This document shows, in pieces, positions 44,752-56,233 of a stretch of 64,000 nucleotides of DNA. The stretch is from Chalara sp. BL73 (lineage: Eukaryota > Ascomycota > Leotiomycetes > Helotiales): the NCBI GenBank assembly GCA_918026815.1, contig CAKJVC010000139.1:186001-250000 (forward strand). The letters are read 5' to 3'. Within the stretch, counting starts at the first letter, position 1; every line of letters starts with the position of its first letter. The position numbers were made by a program, and so were the translations under genes. The notes under the pieces were generated by a model. It saw nothing but the letters and a program-made list of their open reading frames with translations, ran no database searches and was not told the origin of the DNA.

Positions 44752-46504
44752 TCACTTGGTGAGTGCATTTCCAATCCCTATAATCACAATTCCCACGAAT
44801 CCAAAGCCTATGCATAAATTTTTGCTGTGGTTCAGACTCAATCCCTCTGAGAACAAATGCAATGCAACACTTGTCATAATGCCAGAAGTTACACCAAATA
44901 AGCAACCATAGCCCGTAGATCCAGGCTGACTGCCATTGCTGCCCGCAATCTTGAACCATGCGGCTGCTATGCCTGCACCAAGTGGTTGACTAAGACCACC
45001 AAGAGCGGATGACCAAAGCAGAGCTTTCGTCCGGCTATGTAAGGCAAGGTACAGCGGTAGAGCCATGACAAAGCCTTCCGTGATATTATGTAAAAAAATT
45101 GCGAAAAAGACTGAAGCTCCAAGGGAGGGGTTCGCGTGATTAGTCGCGTACGTTATGAATCCTTCAGGTAGCTTGTGTAGAGCTATTGCAATTGATGTCT
45201 GGAGACCTGTGCTCATACTGAAATTGCCTGAATTAGTAAGAGACTAACTTATCCCACACATGAATGCAAGAGAAGGCCAGGAGAAAGTCTCGCATAAATG
45301 GAATTTGGTACTTACTAAGCATTTTCAGGCACATGGTGGTGGTGCTCATCCGCTGGAGATGTGATAAGCGTTGGTGTCTCACTACTAGATGTTACTTCAT
45401 CATGTGTTTGGTGCTGTTGGTTGGATGGACCACGTGATGAGGTTGTGCCGTCCAACGTCGAAGGTCGTCGTTTACCCGCCTGACATCAAAGTCACCTTTG
45501 GGATACGCTAATAGTTCCATAAAAACTTACCTTGAAGCATTTTTGGCCACATGGCTCTGAGTAACCGAAACATGGGCCACCGTTATCACAGCGGTTCTTG
45601 CGATCCATCACAAAGGACATAACTCGTTCCGGTACTTCAATCATCGGAGATTTGAGAAATGGCCTATGGATTAAGATAAGTGGTCAGACTCCAAAATATA
45701 TAGGAGATTGCCAGGCAACCCTTTGATAACCCTTGAATTGCGAATGCACTTACTTCGAAGCGACACCGTTCTGCACAACGTTCGGTCTGGCTGCTGATCT
45801 TGGTATGGTATCCTAAAGTCCTATGTAAATACTATTATGCAGAGTAAGGTGTAAAAGGCTTCCGTGCTACGTTTAAAAAGCGTACCTCGTGTGAAAGCAA
45901 CGGAGTTGACTCCGTATTCATATGAGTTTCTAAACTCGAGCGTCCTCTTAGCACCGGTGCTGTATCGTTGATTGTATGTATATTCGTATCTTCGTCCCGC
46001 TTATCAGGATCTTCTTCGTGGTGATGATCGCAGCCTTCGACATGAGAAGGCATATATGGATGTACAATTCTGGGTCAAGTCAGATTATCAACCCCATTCG
46101 GCCATTTCTCATCCATATACCTGAGAAGCACCTGTATTCCTACAAATCCCGCAGAAAAGCAGCCTAATAATATCCAGGCTGCGCTTTGTTCCGGAAACCC
46201 ACCCGCGATGAGATAATTCTTCGAGGAAGGCAACAATTTGTACAAGGCTGAGAAAATCTGGCATAAATTTAGTATGAATGCAAAAGTTTCCCTGAGCGGA
46301 CTTGTGTACCATTACGCCAAAACTGAGACTGTAGGAGGCTGCTTGGAAACCAGTGCTTCTCTGGATATCGAAGTTTCTCCTCCCAGGTATGTATCGGACC
46401 AAGATATCGACGCAAATGAGACTAGCTCCCACGATGCAGGCTATGCCGCTCACTCCGCACATTATCCATCCTCGCAGATCATTACCTAGTCGTGCCTCCT
46501 CCAT
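44752..46504 (-). CDS. ZIP-family metal transporter (Zrt3-like)
   Basis: A ZIP metal-ion carrier, most likely exporting zinc from the vacuole to the cytosol like yeast Zrt3. Seven exons on the minus strand: 46310-46504, 46121-46257, 45886-46069, 45754-45812, 45531-45663, 45316-45479 and 44752-45217; 445 aa. Transport motifs are HKLPEGF in TM4 and HNITEGF in TM5. Two His-rich loops could bind metal: HVEGCDHHHEED and DEHHHHVPEN. A Cys-rich stretch (RCDNGGPCFGYSEPCGQKC) lies in the large central loop, as in fungal Zrt3-like proteins. Exon 4 starts at the second of two nearby AGs (CTTTAG), because the first gives the wrong frame. The long variable loop fits vacuolar or Golgi ZIPs better than plasma membrane Zrt1/2. 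Confidence 0.9.
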
Positions 46505-47864
46505 AATCACCTATAAGCAGTCAGGAAGTGAGGAGTTGTAGAGAGGTGATATGACGTTACCTTGTTCGTGGCGGGGGTATATATATAACGGCGCAAGTAT
46601 TATGGCCTTATAGAAAACGGAGCAATATCTGCTGGAAAGGAAGCAGTTGCGAGTAAAGTATAGTTGTTATGTTTCCAAGAGCCTGGAAGAAGGGAATCGT
46701 TTGTGGTCGCAGGTAAAGAGCGCCATTGTTCTCTTTGAAAGCAGCTGTTACGCATCAAAATGTTCCTGCCCATCAAGGTTGTTGGGTCTTGGATCCCAGA
46801 GAGCTTGGCGCTTATCTAAGCTGATTCAGGGATGCTCTTACTTTCAGCCAATAGGGGCGTGATGATTACTTACCTTACTGTAATTGTTGATAGAATTAGC
46901 ATGACATATAAAATAAAGCAGGCAGGTCATATTTCATGAGATTGATATTCATTGCCAATGCTGAACTTCAGCAACAAAGTGTAACACAGAATCTTGCATA
47001 CATAGCAGGTCAAGATAAACCCCGCCAAGGACTTGAATATTGCTCCTTAGGCGCGCACTGGAAGGCGATCATAACATGGAGAGTTAAACTATAGCCAGTG
47101 AGCACAATGTTTGATTCATGTTCAGTACTCACACGGGCAGAATTCGTGTTGCTGGAAAGCCTTTCCTTGTTTAACAACATATCTTCTCCGCTCCTTCATC
47201 AAACGCAAACGAATCTCCTTGGCTTCTGCCATTCCGACTATAAGCACCCAGATTCAGGATCAAACGTGGTCATATGAAGAACACAAATATCGTCTTAGAA
47301 TAGTTTCCTTATTGGGGAAATCGTCAACCGCTTAGAAGACTTGCTCACTGAGTTCAGGACTGAGCACACCAAGCTTGTTTTCCGTTCCTGCGAATTTGCG
47401 CTAGATAGCTCCACTCCACTAGCTTTTTTGCTGTGGTGGTAGATTGGTTGTGCTGATGATTCGGATTCTTGGTTCCACTGCTTTGGGTTAGCTTACAAGC
47501 AAGAGGATCAGCCAGTTGTCAGACAGGCGATTGGGCGGCACACACTTAGAAACAGGCCGAGAATCTTTCGGTGACCTTTCTTGGTAGGATCTGTTAGTTT
47601 GAACGGTTGAACTCGGTGTTGGAGAATATTTGGGAGCGTGAGTAGACGACCTTCGATGCAAGCAACTGAGCCGACTTCTTGTACCGCAGGAGAGCGGGGG
47701 TTATATGTTCATATTAGAATGACTGGTATGACTGAGTTTGCAAAAAGTCGCGACTCATTCAAGCCAAAAAACCGCGGGTAGGAAGTCATGGTCGTCCTGT
47801 GGATAAATCGCACCTAACTCTGCAGCCGCTGTGTCCGATTGTTGGCGAAACCATACGGCAGCGG
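46505..47864. other. Intergenic, AT-rich
   Basis: About 1.36 kb with no supported coding frame; it holds the ZIP gene promoter at its left end. Confidence 0.4.
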
Positions 47865-49746
47865 TTAATTATTGTTTACAGCGGGAGGATAAGTAGAGAA
47901 ATTATCAGAATCATTGATGCCACAGTCGGTCAAAGGACTCACAGCTGATCGGCTAGACATGGTGTTTTCGCTGTCATAGTAGTAAAGCTCTGTGGCGCAT
48001 ATTTGCTCATTCTGTTTGTTGGTTAGCTCCCCAAATATCGCGGGGATACTTCTGATCGTGTTGGCTTTCTTGACTTTCAGGCTGACCTTCAACATGCCAC
48101 GTACCTCCTTTATACTCGGGCTTGCCAAATGACAATTGAATATTCGCAAACTTCACAATGCCTCAGGTGGCTCAAACTCTCTGGGCTCTGGCTGCTTGAC
48201 TACACGAATGCTTTTTCCCACTACAGGATATTGGTATAAGTTTGACGCCTAATTATTCTACAAATCTTGCAATACATACAAGGATATACTTACATAATAT
48301 AGGCGATCCCAATAGTCGTCTATTGCTTCCCCATCGAGCCGCGGTGGTCTGTCCTCATCATCCTATGAACCTGGATCTGGGTCATAGTCCATTTCTGTAT
48401 ACGCGATACGTTTAATTAGCTAATTTCCCACACTATTTAATGGTGTGAGAGTTTTATTCCACAAAGGAAGTGCTCCGGCGATCACATCTTCGATTACTGA
48501 ATACAGATGAGTATATATCTGTGGATGAAGATTGTTGATATAACTTGTAATTCTGGTGAAGTCAGCTTTGTGGACCCAATTTTAATCGCTTAATTAAGAA
48601 CTTACTTCACATTATCATTCGCTGCAAATTCTACGTCGCAGGGTAACCACTGCAAGTACTTGCTATATGGCTTTGCCATGCTCATATCGTTTCCAATATG
48701 GACGGTAATCTTGTCTTCCATTTCGAAGAGCTTTCGGTTCACGGGGAGATCGAAAATTTGCCGCCTCGCATCTTCCGCAATGCCTATACAGTCATCAAGA
48801 GGTACAAGTGTATCAAGGAGAGTCCTTGATCGACCATATACCAGTGGAAAGAGTGAGAGGTGAACGAGACCGAGAACCTTTTCATCAAATCCAGGACGCC
48901 AGTCTTTATAAACCGCTGGCACATCCTCTAATTTAGCTGTTGAACTTGCCCTGTCTAATTTTACAACATCCGCTACGTAAACGGGCACCGCTTCAGTTGT
49001 TTTAAAATCCTTGGCTTTGAAACGGAGCTCGTCAATCACCCAATCCATCATAGCTTTGCTGATGTCATAACCGGGTTTTTCAGTCGCCTCGGCTTTCCAC
49101 TTCTTGGCAGTGCTATCATTGAAGATCTATTTATGTCAATAAATGAAGTTTCGAAGCCAAAGGTTAAAGCATGAAATATTATGGACCAGTTATAATACAA
49201 GGCATGTAGTTCAAGATTTATCACAAAAAGATATGACATTGACTTACCTTCTCTTCTCAGCCAGGCTTTTCGGTGATAGAGTCCATGATTTGGAGCGTGG
49301 TGAACTCTCTGACTGTGTTAAGCCGAAGACTGTGACCAGAATCAAAACTTTATCCCATATAGTCAAAGTGGGGCAATTACCAAAGACTGAGGCTGTAATA
49401 TCTGCATTGTCTAATGCAGAAAGAAACAAATCGTTTTCTTCTCCTTGAGCCGAAATTTTAAGCTGGGTTCTTCTCTAATATCTATGTAGTCCTTATGTGG
49501 AACCCAGTTCAGCGGTAAATTCAGCCCAGGAATATGGAACCGAGTAAGGTCAGAGACAGGCACTAGAGCTCGTTGGGATGTCATGTCTCTTTCGTCTGTA
49601 GCATGCGGCGCTGGATCAGCGCTGTTATCATATCTAAAGTTATGAAATCTAAGACATGCTAGCTCTGACCCACCTGCGACGGGAGTAATGCCTAGGAAGC
49701 CTATCTGGTTGTGAACCAAGTTCATACGATTCAAGCTAGACCGCAT
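47865..49746 (-). pseudogene. DUF4246 family pseudogene
   Basis: Fungal DUF4246 proteins are large and of unknown function. Family blocks occur in the right order: LNLPLNWVPHKDYIDIREEP, IMDSITEKPG, IFNDSTAKKWKAEA, MMDWVIDELRFKAKDF, LFPLVYGRSRTLLD, LQWLPCDVEF, ITSYINNLHPQ, DDEDRPPRLDGE, GGTWHVEGQ and ICATELYYYDSEN. Breaks: TGA at 49257-49259 and TAG at 48363-48365, each where the family usually has Trp; another in-frame TAG at 48420-48422; a deletion with frame change near 48,155; an insertion with frame change between the last two blocks. The 3' third of the family is missing. Intact splice sites remain at 49126-49248 and 48552-48606. The coding remnants are clear, but no full protein can be made. 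Confidence 0.8.
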
Positions 49747-50796
49747 GACTTACTTTCCCAGCTAGCCTGGGAGGTATAGGTAGTGTTAAGAAGACAGCAA
49801 AGACAGGAGGTCATTAAGTATGCTGGAATCCGACTTCAGCTCAGTTGGTTAGGTTAAGCGACCATCTTAGCCTGAGACAACTGACACCTACAAGCACTGG
49901 ATTGGGCATTCCCCTTCATATTGACCTCCAATTCCTCCATTTTTGACATAGAAGAAAATATTAGCTAGAAGCAATTCGTTCAGCATTCATTAGAAGGCCG
50001 CGTAATTCAAGTCAGAAATCAAAGTTGAGACCTACTTCCTCGCTTAAGCCCCTGAGTGGTGCGCAACGGCGCTCGAACTTGAAGTTCCTCGCCTTTTGTC
50101 CATTGCGAGGCTCATCACCTATGTCCTTCAAACACCAGACTACGGACTGGAGTCACAATTGTGTGTTTGTCTTATTAACATGATACACGAGTACGAGATC
50201 ACTAAGTAGACGGTTCAGGCAGCTTTACATAATCATGTGACTTAGAAATCAGATGACCACGAAGACAGCATGTGGTTTATTTATAACCTAATCCTGACCT
50301 CATGCGAGATCACTTGTCTCATATACTTGCTTTGCCTAGTAGTGACACTTTGAGCACAGGTGTCTGGTACCCTGAACAAAAGTATTTTGTTTCCTCGAGC
50401 TCTATATTGATGAGAATAGTAGTGCTTATATAGATTAACCTTAAGCAGCTCCATAAGCTTGTAAAGCGCGTTTTACAGCTTCCAAGCCGTGATTTTCTCA
50501 AGAAAATCTACAAATTTGTTGAATCTACTGAGCAGAATCAAATATAAAGCTCCGGGATAAGGCCCAATTTCAAGGCCACAACCTCCTCGAGCCTCACGCT
50601 TGGCACGAAACCCCTGGTCACAAAATGTTGCGGCTGATTCAAGGTGAGTCTGCACGGCATCTGATCACCATCAACAGACATAACCACCGCCCTCTCCCCC
50701 TCTCATGCCTTTCTCAGCGCCCTCGAGCTGATCATCCACACCTATCCCTCCTCGCAATAAATACCCTTCACACCCCGGCGCGCGAAAACCTTCACG
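49747..50796. other. Intergenic, no gene seen
   Basis: About 1 kb. The left part is AT-rich; the part near 50,700 is C-rich and is probably the nuc1 leader. A tRNA A-box-like stretch near 49,838 has no matching B box. Confidence 0.4.
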
Positions 50797-51849
50797 ATGT
50801 CAAAGACAACTCTAGCAATCATCGCAGCCGTCAGCGCAGCTACCGGCGCCGGCGTAACAGCCGCAATGTACTCAACGCGATCTCAAAAACAACAGCAGCA
50901 AATCCAAGCCGTCGCCTCCTCTACCTCCGTCACCGCATCCTCCACAAGCTCCGTGCCAGCGCCCATCTCGGGGCCAGTGCCAATACCCATACGCGCAAAG
51001 AGCGCCATAATACCACCCGTCGACCCAGCAGGGCTGTTCCAATACGGCTTCCCGGGGCCCGTGGCCGACCTCGCCACGCGGAACGCCCTGATATCCTCCT
51101 TCGACCGGCGCCTTCGCAATCCCTCCTGGGTCGCGGAACACATAACGCCGGAATCGCTGGCCGCCTCCAACGGGGACCGCAAGAACTCCGTGTTCCTCGA
51201 GGATCCCTCCGTGCCCGAAAAGTTCCGCGGGAAGCTCAAAGACTACTTCCGCTCGGGCTACGACAGGGGACATCAGGTGCCGGCCGCTGACGCGAAATGG
51301 AGCCAGGAGGCCATGAACGAAACCTTCTTCCTGACGAACATGTGTCCGCAGGTCGGAGAGGGCTTCAACCGGGATTACTGGGCGCATTTCGAGGACTTCT
51401 GCAGGAGGCTCACAACGAAGTATCCGAGCGTGCGCATCGTTACGGGACCTTTATATCTGCCTAAGAAAGATGCGGTGGATGGGAAATGGCGCGTCTCATA
51501 TGAGGTGATTGGGAACCCGCCAAACATCGCGGTCCCGACGCATTTCTACAAGGTTATCTTCGCAGAAGACGGCACCACATCCGGCCCAGTAGCGGTCGGC
51601 GCGTTCGTGCTGCCCAATGCGGTGATTCCCAACGAGAAGCCAATCACAGACTTCGAGGTCCCAGTCGAGGCGGTGGAGAGGGCGAGCGGTTTGGAGTTTG
51701 CTACAAAATTGCCGATTCAGAGGAGAAGAAGGCTGTGTGCAGATACGGTGTGTAGTCTGGTGATTAGGGAGTATACGGAAAGGCAGAAGGCGTTTGGGAA
51801 GGGCGAGAGACAGCCTACAAGAACGAGCCCAAGGAACGCGAGTTTGTGA
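50797..51849 (+). CDS. nuc1: Mitochondrial DNA/RNA non-specific endonuclease (NUC1/EndoG)
   Basis: A sugar-non-specific beta-beta-alpha-metal endonuclease, in yeast Nuc1 located in the mitochondrial intermembrane space and able to act in cell death and mtDNA maintenance. Single exon, 350 aa. An N-terminal hydrophobic segment (residues 5-24) after a short basic start fits membrane-anchored mitochondrial import. A Ser/Pro-rich linker leads to the catalytic domain from about residue 75. The DRGH motif is at 156-159 with general base His159, and the metal ligand Asn191 is in GEGFNRDYW. ETFFLTNMCPQ and HFYKVIF are further blocks. The C-terminus is basic and variable. Coding GC is clearly higher than in the DNA to its left. 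Confidence 0.94.
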   Translation: MSKTTLAIIAAVSAATGAGVTAAMYSTRSQKQQQQIQAVASSTSVTASSTSSVPAPISGPVPIPIRAKSAIIPPVDPAGLFQYGFPGPVADLATRNALISSFDRRLRNPSWVAEHITPESLAASNGDRKNSVFLEDPSVPEKFRGKLKDYFRSGYDRGHQVPAADAKWSQEAMNETFFLTNMCPQVGEGFNRDYWAHFEDFCRRLTTKYPSVRIVTGPLYLPKKDAVDGKWRVSYEVIGNPPNIAVPTHFYKVIFAEDGTTSGPVAVGAFVLPNAVIPNEKPITDFEVPVEAVERASGLEFATKLPIQRRRRLCADTVCSLVIREYTERQKAFGKGERQPTRTSPRNASL

Positions 51850-52316
51850 ATTTGATGGGTAGCTGGGTAGTCAGATTACTAGACGGTAGAATGAGAGGCA
51901 GGCGAGGCCGGTCCGTTGTAAGAAAGGTGAGATCGCTTTACAAAACAGAGAAGAGCCCGCAAGGGCATGTTTCATTATTTTTTTCAATATCTATCAAGCG
52001 GCATACAGGAGGGCATATTTGCATACAAAGAAGGCGTTGATCTCTTTGAAGAAGCTGGAAGGACAGATTGAAATGTGTATATGGCATAGGATAGCATCAC
52101 ATGGGAATGTTAGGATAGATAAATTAGTTGAGCACATACCAAGATGAGTTATATTTTCTATTCCAGCATCAATGCAGTGGCTCGAGTTTTGTAGAATTTG
52201 TGCCTGTTATTTTGTATTCGCTTAGCTCTACGCTTTTATCAAGCCAAATCGAATAATGGCCCCGTCAACACCTCAAAACGCCTGAAATTCTGACCCTATC
52301 ATACAAGTCCTCTAGC
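51850..52316. other. Convergent intergenic region nuc1/pfs2
   Basis: About 470 bp between stop codons; probably 3' UTRs. Confidence 0.4.
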
Positions 52317-54638
52317 TTATCTTGCATGTGTATATCGTCCCTTCTTCTGCTCCATCTGCAGACTTTCTTCCTGGCTCGGCAACGGTCCCCTTCTCCTCAC
52401 AGTCCCAGCCACAGTAGACGGCTCCTGCGCATCTTGAAACTGCGCGGGGGCACTAATCCCAGGTAAAGGAGGAGGGAACCCGCCATAACCAGGAGGCGGC
52501 GGTGGTGGCACGAAGCCAAGTGGAAGGATACCTGGTGGCGGGAACTGTCCTTGCTGATTCTGGGGTAGATTCTTGATCATCTCCTGGAACTTGGCGGGAT
52601 CCATGCCTGGGAAGGGAGGAGGAAGACCGTTAGCAACAGGGAGTGGCGGAAATGGAGGTATTGGGGGAGGCGGTAGAGATGCATTTCCAAGGCCTGGAAG
52701 TTTGGGAGCGCCACCTGCTCCAGGTAGGGGTAGGCCCGGAATTCCTGGGAAGGAGGGAGCTTTAGATGGCATCTTCTGGTCAACCAGACCTTCCATCTCG
52801 TCCTCCATTTCTTGCTCCTCATCTTCTTGTCGTTGATTACGGCCCTTGCGGCGATCCCAAGTACCGATCTGCTCGGCAGCTTGCTCGCCGATGTGATACC
52901 GATCATTGAAAACTTCTGTCTCGCCCGGGCGAGCACGTGTCCAGAAGCGGGTGACTCGGTCGTTCGAGCCTGATGCGAGAATGTGGCCAAGCGGGTGCCA
53001 GTCCAGTGACCAGATAGCAAAGTCGTGAGCATAACTTAATTTATGCGCTGGGTAGATGGTTTGCGCAGGCGCGGTCGAGGGATCCGCGCTCTCGTATGGT
53101 GGAACCGTTATCTCAACCCCTGGAGGTGGATTTGGTTCATCGAGAAGATAATGAAAGAGAGAGCCGTCGGCACCACCAGTGCTGAGGAAGGATGAGTGAA
53201 TCGGATGCCAGGTTAAGGTGGAGATGTCCTTCTCGTGGCCTTTAAGTAAGCAAATGTCGCGCATCATTCGAAGGTCAAAAACACGTGCTGTTTGATCACG
53301 CGCGGACGTAGCAAGACATTGGCCTCGTACTCGCTCGAAGAGTGTTTTTGTGATGGTATTTTTATGACCGTGTAAAGTAGTCAAACATCGACCTGTGCGA
53401 GGATCCCATAGCTTGACCAAATGGTCTTTTGAGCCAGATACCAGGAGCCCCTTTGTTGGATGCCAATCGACACTTTTCGCGTCCCAACCGTGACCAGTCA
53501 AGGTAGATTCCTCAGTTCCTGCAGCAAAATCGAAAACTTTAAGTGTGGAGTCGTCGGATGCAGTGACAAATTTAGAGTCCGTTGGACTGAATGCAAGGTC
53601 TCTTATAGCATCATTATGACCTTGTATGACTTTTACGTTGTTAAAGTTAGGCTCCCAGTATTTGATCTGACCATCTTGGTCAGCCGATATTAGCCAGTCA
53701 TCGCTATGAGAGTAAGACATTGCCCGGATAGCGGTATCATGTGCTTGCATGATGGTCTCGAAATTGAATCCGGTTCCGTTCCAGAGTGTAAATTCTCCAC
53801 TGCTCGAGCCTGTAAGAAGTCGTCGACCCTCTGGTGTCCATTTCACAACGTTAACCGGATGCTTAATTTTATTAAGTGAGGAATGTAAATGACGGGCTGG
53901 TATAGAATCTGCTGGATTATTGATTCTTGCTAGTGGTGGTAACATCTATAAAAGTCAGAGGATATGTTAGACAGCCGATTGATGAGCAGAATATCTCACA
54001 TCTATGATGAAGCTGGGACTAGGCCGTTCCATCTCGCCTTGATAGCCGCCTTTATATCGTGGTCTAATTAAGTCAGCGGCTTGGAGTAATGCCGTATAGA
54101 TAAACAGAAAGAGTATGAGGGATGGTTGACTTACTGACGATTCCGCATCCAATGCACCATGGTAGCTCCATAGTCTGTGATGTGGCCTAATTTCCTCGAA
54201 TTAGTCCTGAGATTATACATACACTGATCATAGTTTCTGCCAAAAAATATGTCTCCTTCGATGTTTGTTTCTAAGGAGTCACGATGCAAACTTATGTGAG
54301 GGCGCAATGCCTCCCATCGTTCAGCAAATGGCTTGCGATCAAGGAAACGTATCTTGTAGAGATTGCTCATGGGCACATAGATGAATATCATCCAAAATCC
54401 AGAACGTTTAAAGATCTATGTTCATTCGTATCCAAAATTTACACGATGAACACTCGCCATCGGGTCTTCCCTCATTTCATCCTCCCTCTCGCTCGTCCTT
54501 CCTTCCATCAAAACTCAAAGAAAGAGCAAACTCACGTTTTCCTCGTCCCCTTCCTTGTCCATAGCCACCACCAGCGTACGACGCCGCCTCCACAGGTACA
54601 GGTCCACCACCTCCATAATCGCGTTGATCGTAGGCCAT
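52317..54638 (-). CDS. pfs2: Polyadenylation factor subunit 2 (Pfs2)
   Basis: A WD40 scaffold of the cleavage and polyadenylation factor needed for mRNA 3'-end processing. Exons 54536-54638, 54135-54186, 54000-54063 and 52317-53945; 615 aa. The Gly-rich start ([12 protein letters not shown]) matches fungal Pfs2. Splicing gives [20 protein letters not shown], the hallmark motif before the propeller. Seven WD repeats cover about residues 110-400 (for example [31 protein letters not shown]). The C-terminal 200 residues are Pro/Gly-rich ([12 protein letters not shown]), typical for filamentous fungi. Intron 1 is long (349 bp) but its acceptor has an ideal branch (GACTAAT); it is open in the frame of exon 2, see findings. 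Confidence 0.93.
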
Positions 54639-55116
54639 TTCTGATTATGTTATCATGGCGTTCGTTGTGTAGTTAGAAGACAAAGATTCAAGGCTGATGA
54701 ATTGAAGACGAGGTTTTGATGAGGTTCAGCCTCGTCACATGATAGTAGGTAAACACAGGAAGAGGTAGAATTTTGTGGCTGGTGATGTGGCTGAAGGACA
54801 GAGCTCTTAGCACGTGATATGAAGGCAATAGAACTTCTACTTATGAAATAATGGACATTACCAATATTGCTACTAAAAGACCATCATATATGGTTGTTTC
54901 GTAAAAGCTCCCGGTTGATTTGGTCAGATTACAATTTTAAACATGGAATGTCTCTCAGAGAGGAGTACTGAAAAACATCTCAGGAAATAGCAGTGCGTCT
55001 AACTGACGCTATGAGATGTAACCAGAATAAATTAGTGATTGCATTTGAAGCTTAATAATCAATTAGATACTAAATCGCCCTAACCCAATTCCTCATCAAT
55101 CATACAGACATTACCC
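54639..55116. other. Intergenic, no gene seen
   Basis: About 480 bp between the pfs2 start and the stop of the Ser-Tyr-Gly repeat gene (both minus strand). It should hold the pfs2 promoter. Confidence 0.4.
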
Positions 55117-56233
55117 TTAATAGTTATCGTTTCTGCCAGAGGATCCGTAGTTATCAGATGTATCTCTATTGCCTGAACCATAGGAATCAGATCCCGTGGA
55201 GCCATAATCGTCGTTTCCTGCTGCAGCCCTCTTATCCTGTCCTTTCTCCTTCAAGCCTTCATTCTTAAAAAGATTACCTGCCTTCTCAAGTAGCTTGCCA
55301 GTGGTAGAATCATTCTTCTTATTTGAGGAGTCATTGTCATAATCATCAGACTTATTGCCATATCCTGTACCGGAGGTGGCACCCGAGCCATAAGTATCGG
55401 AGCTATCCTTCTTATCGTAGCCGGAGCCGGTGTTGCCAGAGCCATATGTGTCTGAGGTATCTCTGCCGCTTGAACCATATGTATCTGACTTGTCGCGAGA
55501 CCCATAGGAGTCGGAGGTATCTCTACCGCTTGAACCGTAGGTGTCTGACTTATTGCCCGAGCCATAATTATCAGAGGTATCTCTGCCACTTGACCCGTAT
55601 GTATCCGACTTATCGCCTGAGCCGTAGGTATCTGAAGAATCATTGCCATAGCCGGATCCGCCAGTGCGGCTGGAGGTATTTCCAGAGCCATATGAGTCGG
55701 AGTTGTCATTACCACCAAAGCCTGAACCGCCGGTACGTCCTGAAGAACCATAGCTGTCGTCATTTCCTTTTCCAGACTAGGGAATACGTTAGTTCTCTGT
55801 AACCAGCATGGAAGTCGGGGAAGAACTTACACCGTAACTGTCAGATTCACCTTTGCGGCCGGATGAGCCATAGCTGTCATCTCCAGTTCGGCTTGAGGTA
55901 TTTCCTGATCCGTAGGAGTCATCCCCTCCTAGGCCTCCAGTGCGGCCTGATGAGCCGTAGCTGTCATCACCAGTGTTGCGGGACTGTGGAATGTTAGTCC
56001 GCAATGGAGAAAACACCTCATGTGGAATTCTTACGCCATAGCTATCACTGTCTCCTCTTCTGTCCGAAGACTAAGCAAAGTATTAGTATCGACTAGAGAA
56101 TATATCTGCATAGTAGCAGGCTTACGCCATAGGAATCATTGCGCTGTGAAGAGAGGTTGTCAGAACCAGCGAATATAACGGCTTATGAACAGTCAACCCG
56201 ACTTACAGTGTTATCGTTATCGTAGCTAGACAT
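55117..56233 (-). CDS. DDR48-like Ser-Tyr-Gly repeat stress protein (hydrophilin type)
   Basis: A highly hydrophilic repeat protein resembling yeast Ddr48 and related fungal stress proteins; probably disordered, with a protective role inferred from the family. Five exons: 56207-56233, 56126-56143, 56035-56070, 55831-55983 and 55117-55776; 297 aa. The repeat unit is D-(D/S/T)-Y-G-S-(S/G)-G-(R/N), present about 18 times. Exons 2, 3 and 4 each end exactly on ...SYG, every intron is phase 0, and each donor reads GG(C/T)|GTAAG. A different block near the C-terminus, TTGKLLEKAGNLFKNEGLKEKGQDKR in residues about 225-250, is a CsbD-like motif seen in other fungal stress proteins; it is described here by position, Lys/Glu-rich and helical. 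No signal peptide. Confidence 0.85.

Noticed and set aside
49835..49880. tRNA A-box-like stretch (CAGCTCAGTTGGTTAGG)
   Set aside because: No B box (GGTTCRANNCC) or acceptor stem at the right distance; at most a chance match.
50625..51290. 221-codon plus-strand frame overlapping nuc1
   Set aside because: It overlaps the NUC1 coding region in another frame, is Arg/His-rich and low-complexity, and has no recognisable domain; a shadow of GC-rich coding DNA.
50872..51387. 171-codon antisense frame over nuc1
   Set aside because: Antisense shadow of the DRGH nuclease gene, with no recognisable domain.
55323..55802. 159-codon plus-strand frame, Cys/His/Arg/Tyr-rich
   Set aside because: Antisense shadow of the Ser-Tyr-Gly repeats; the regularity comes from the repeat gene on the other strand.
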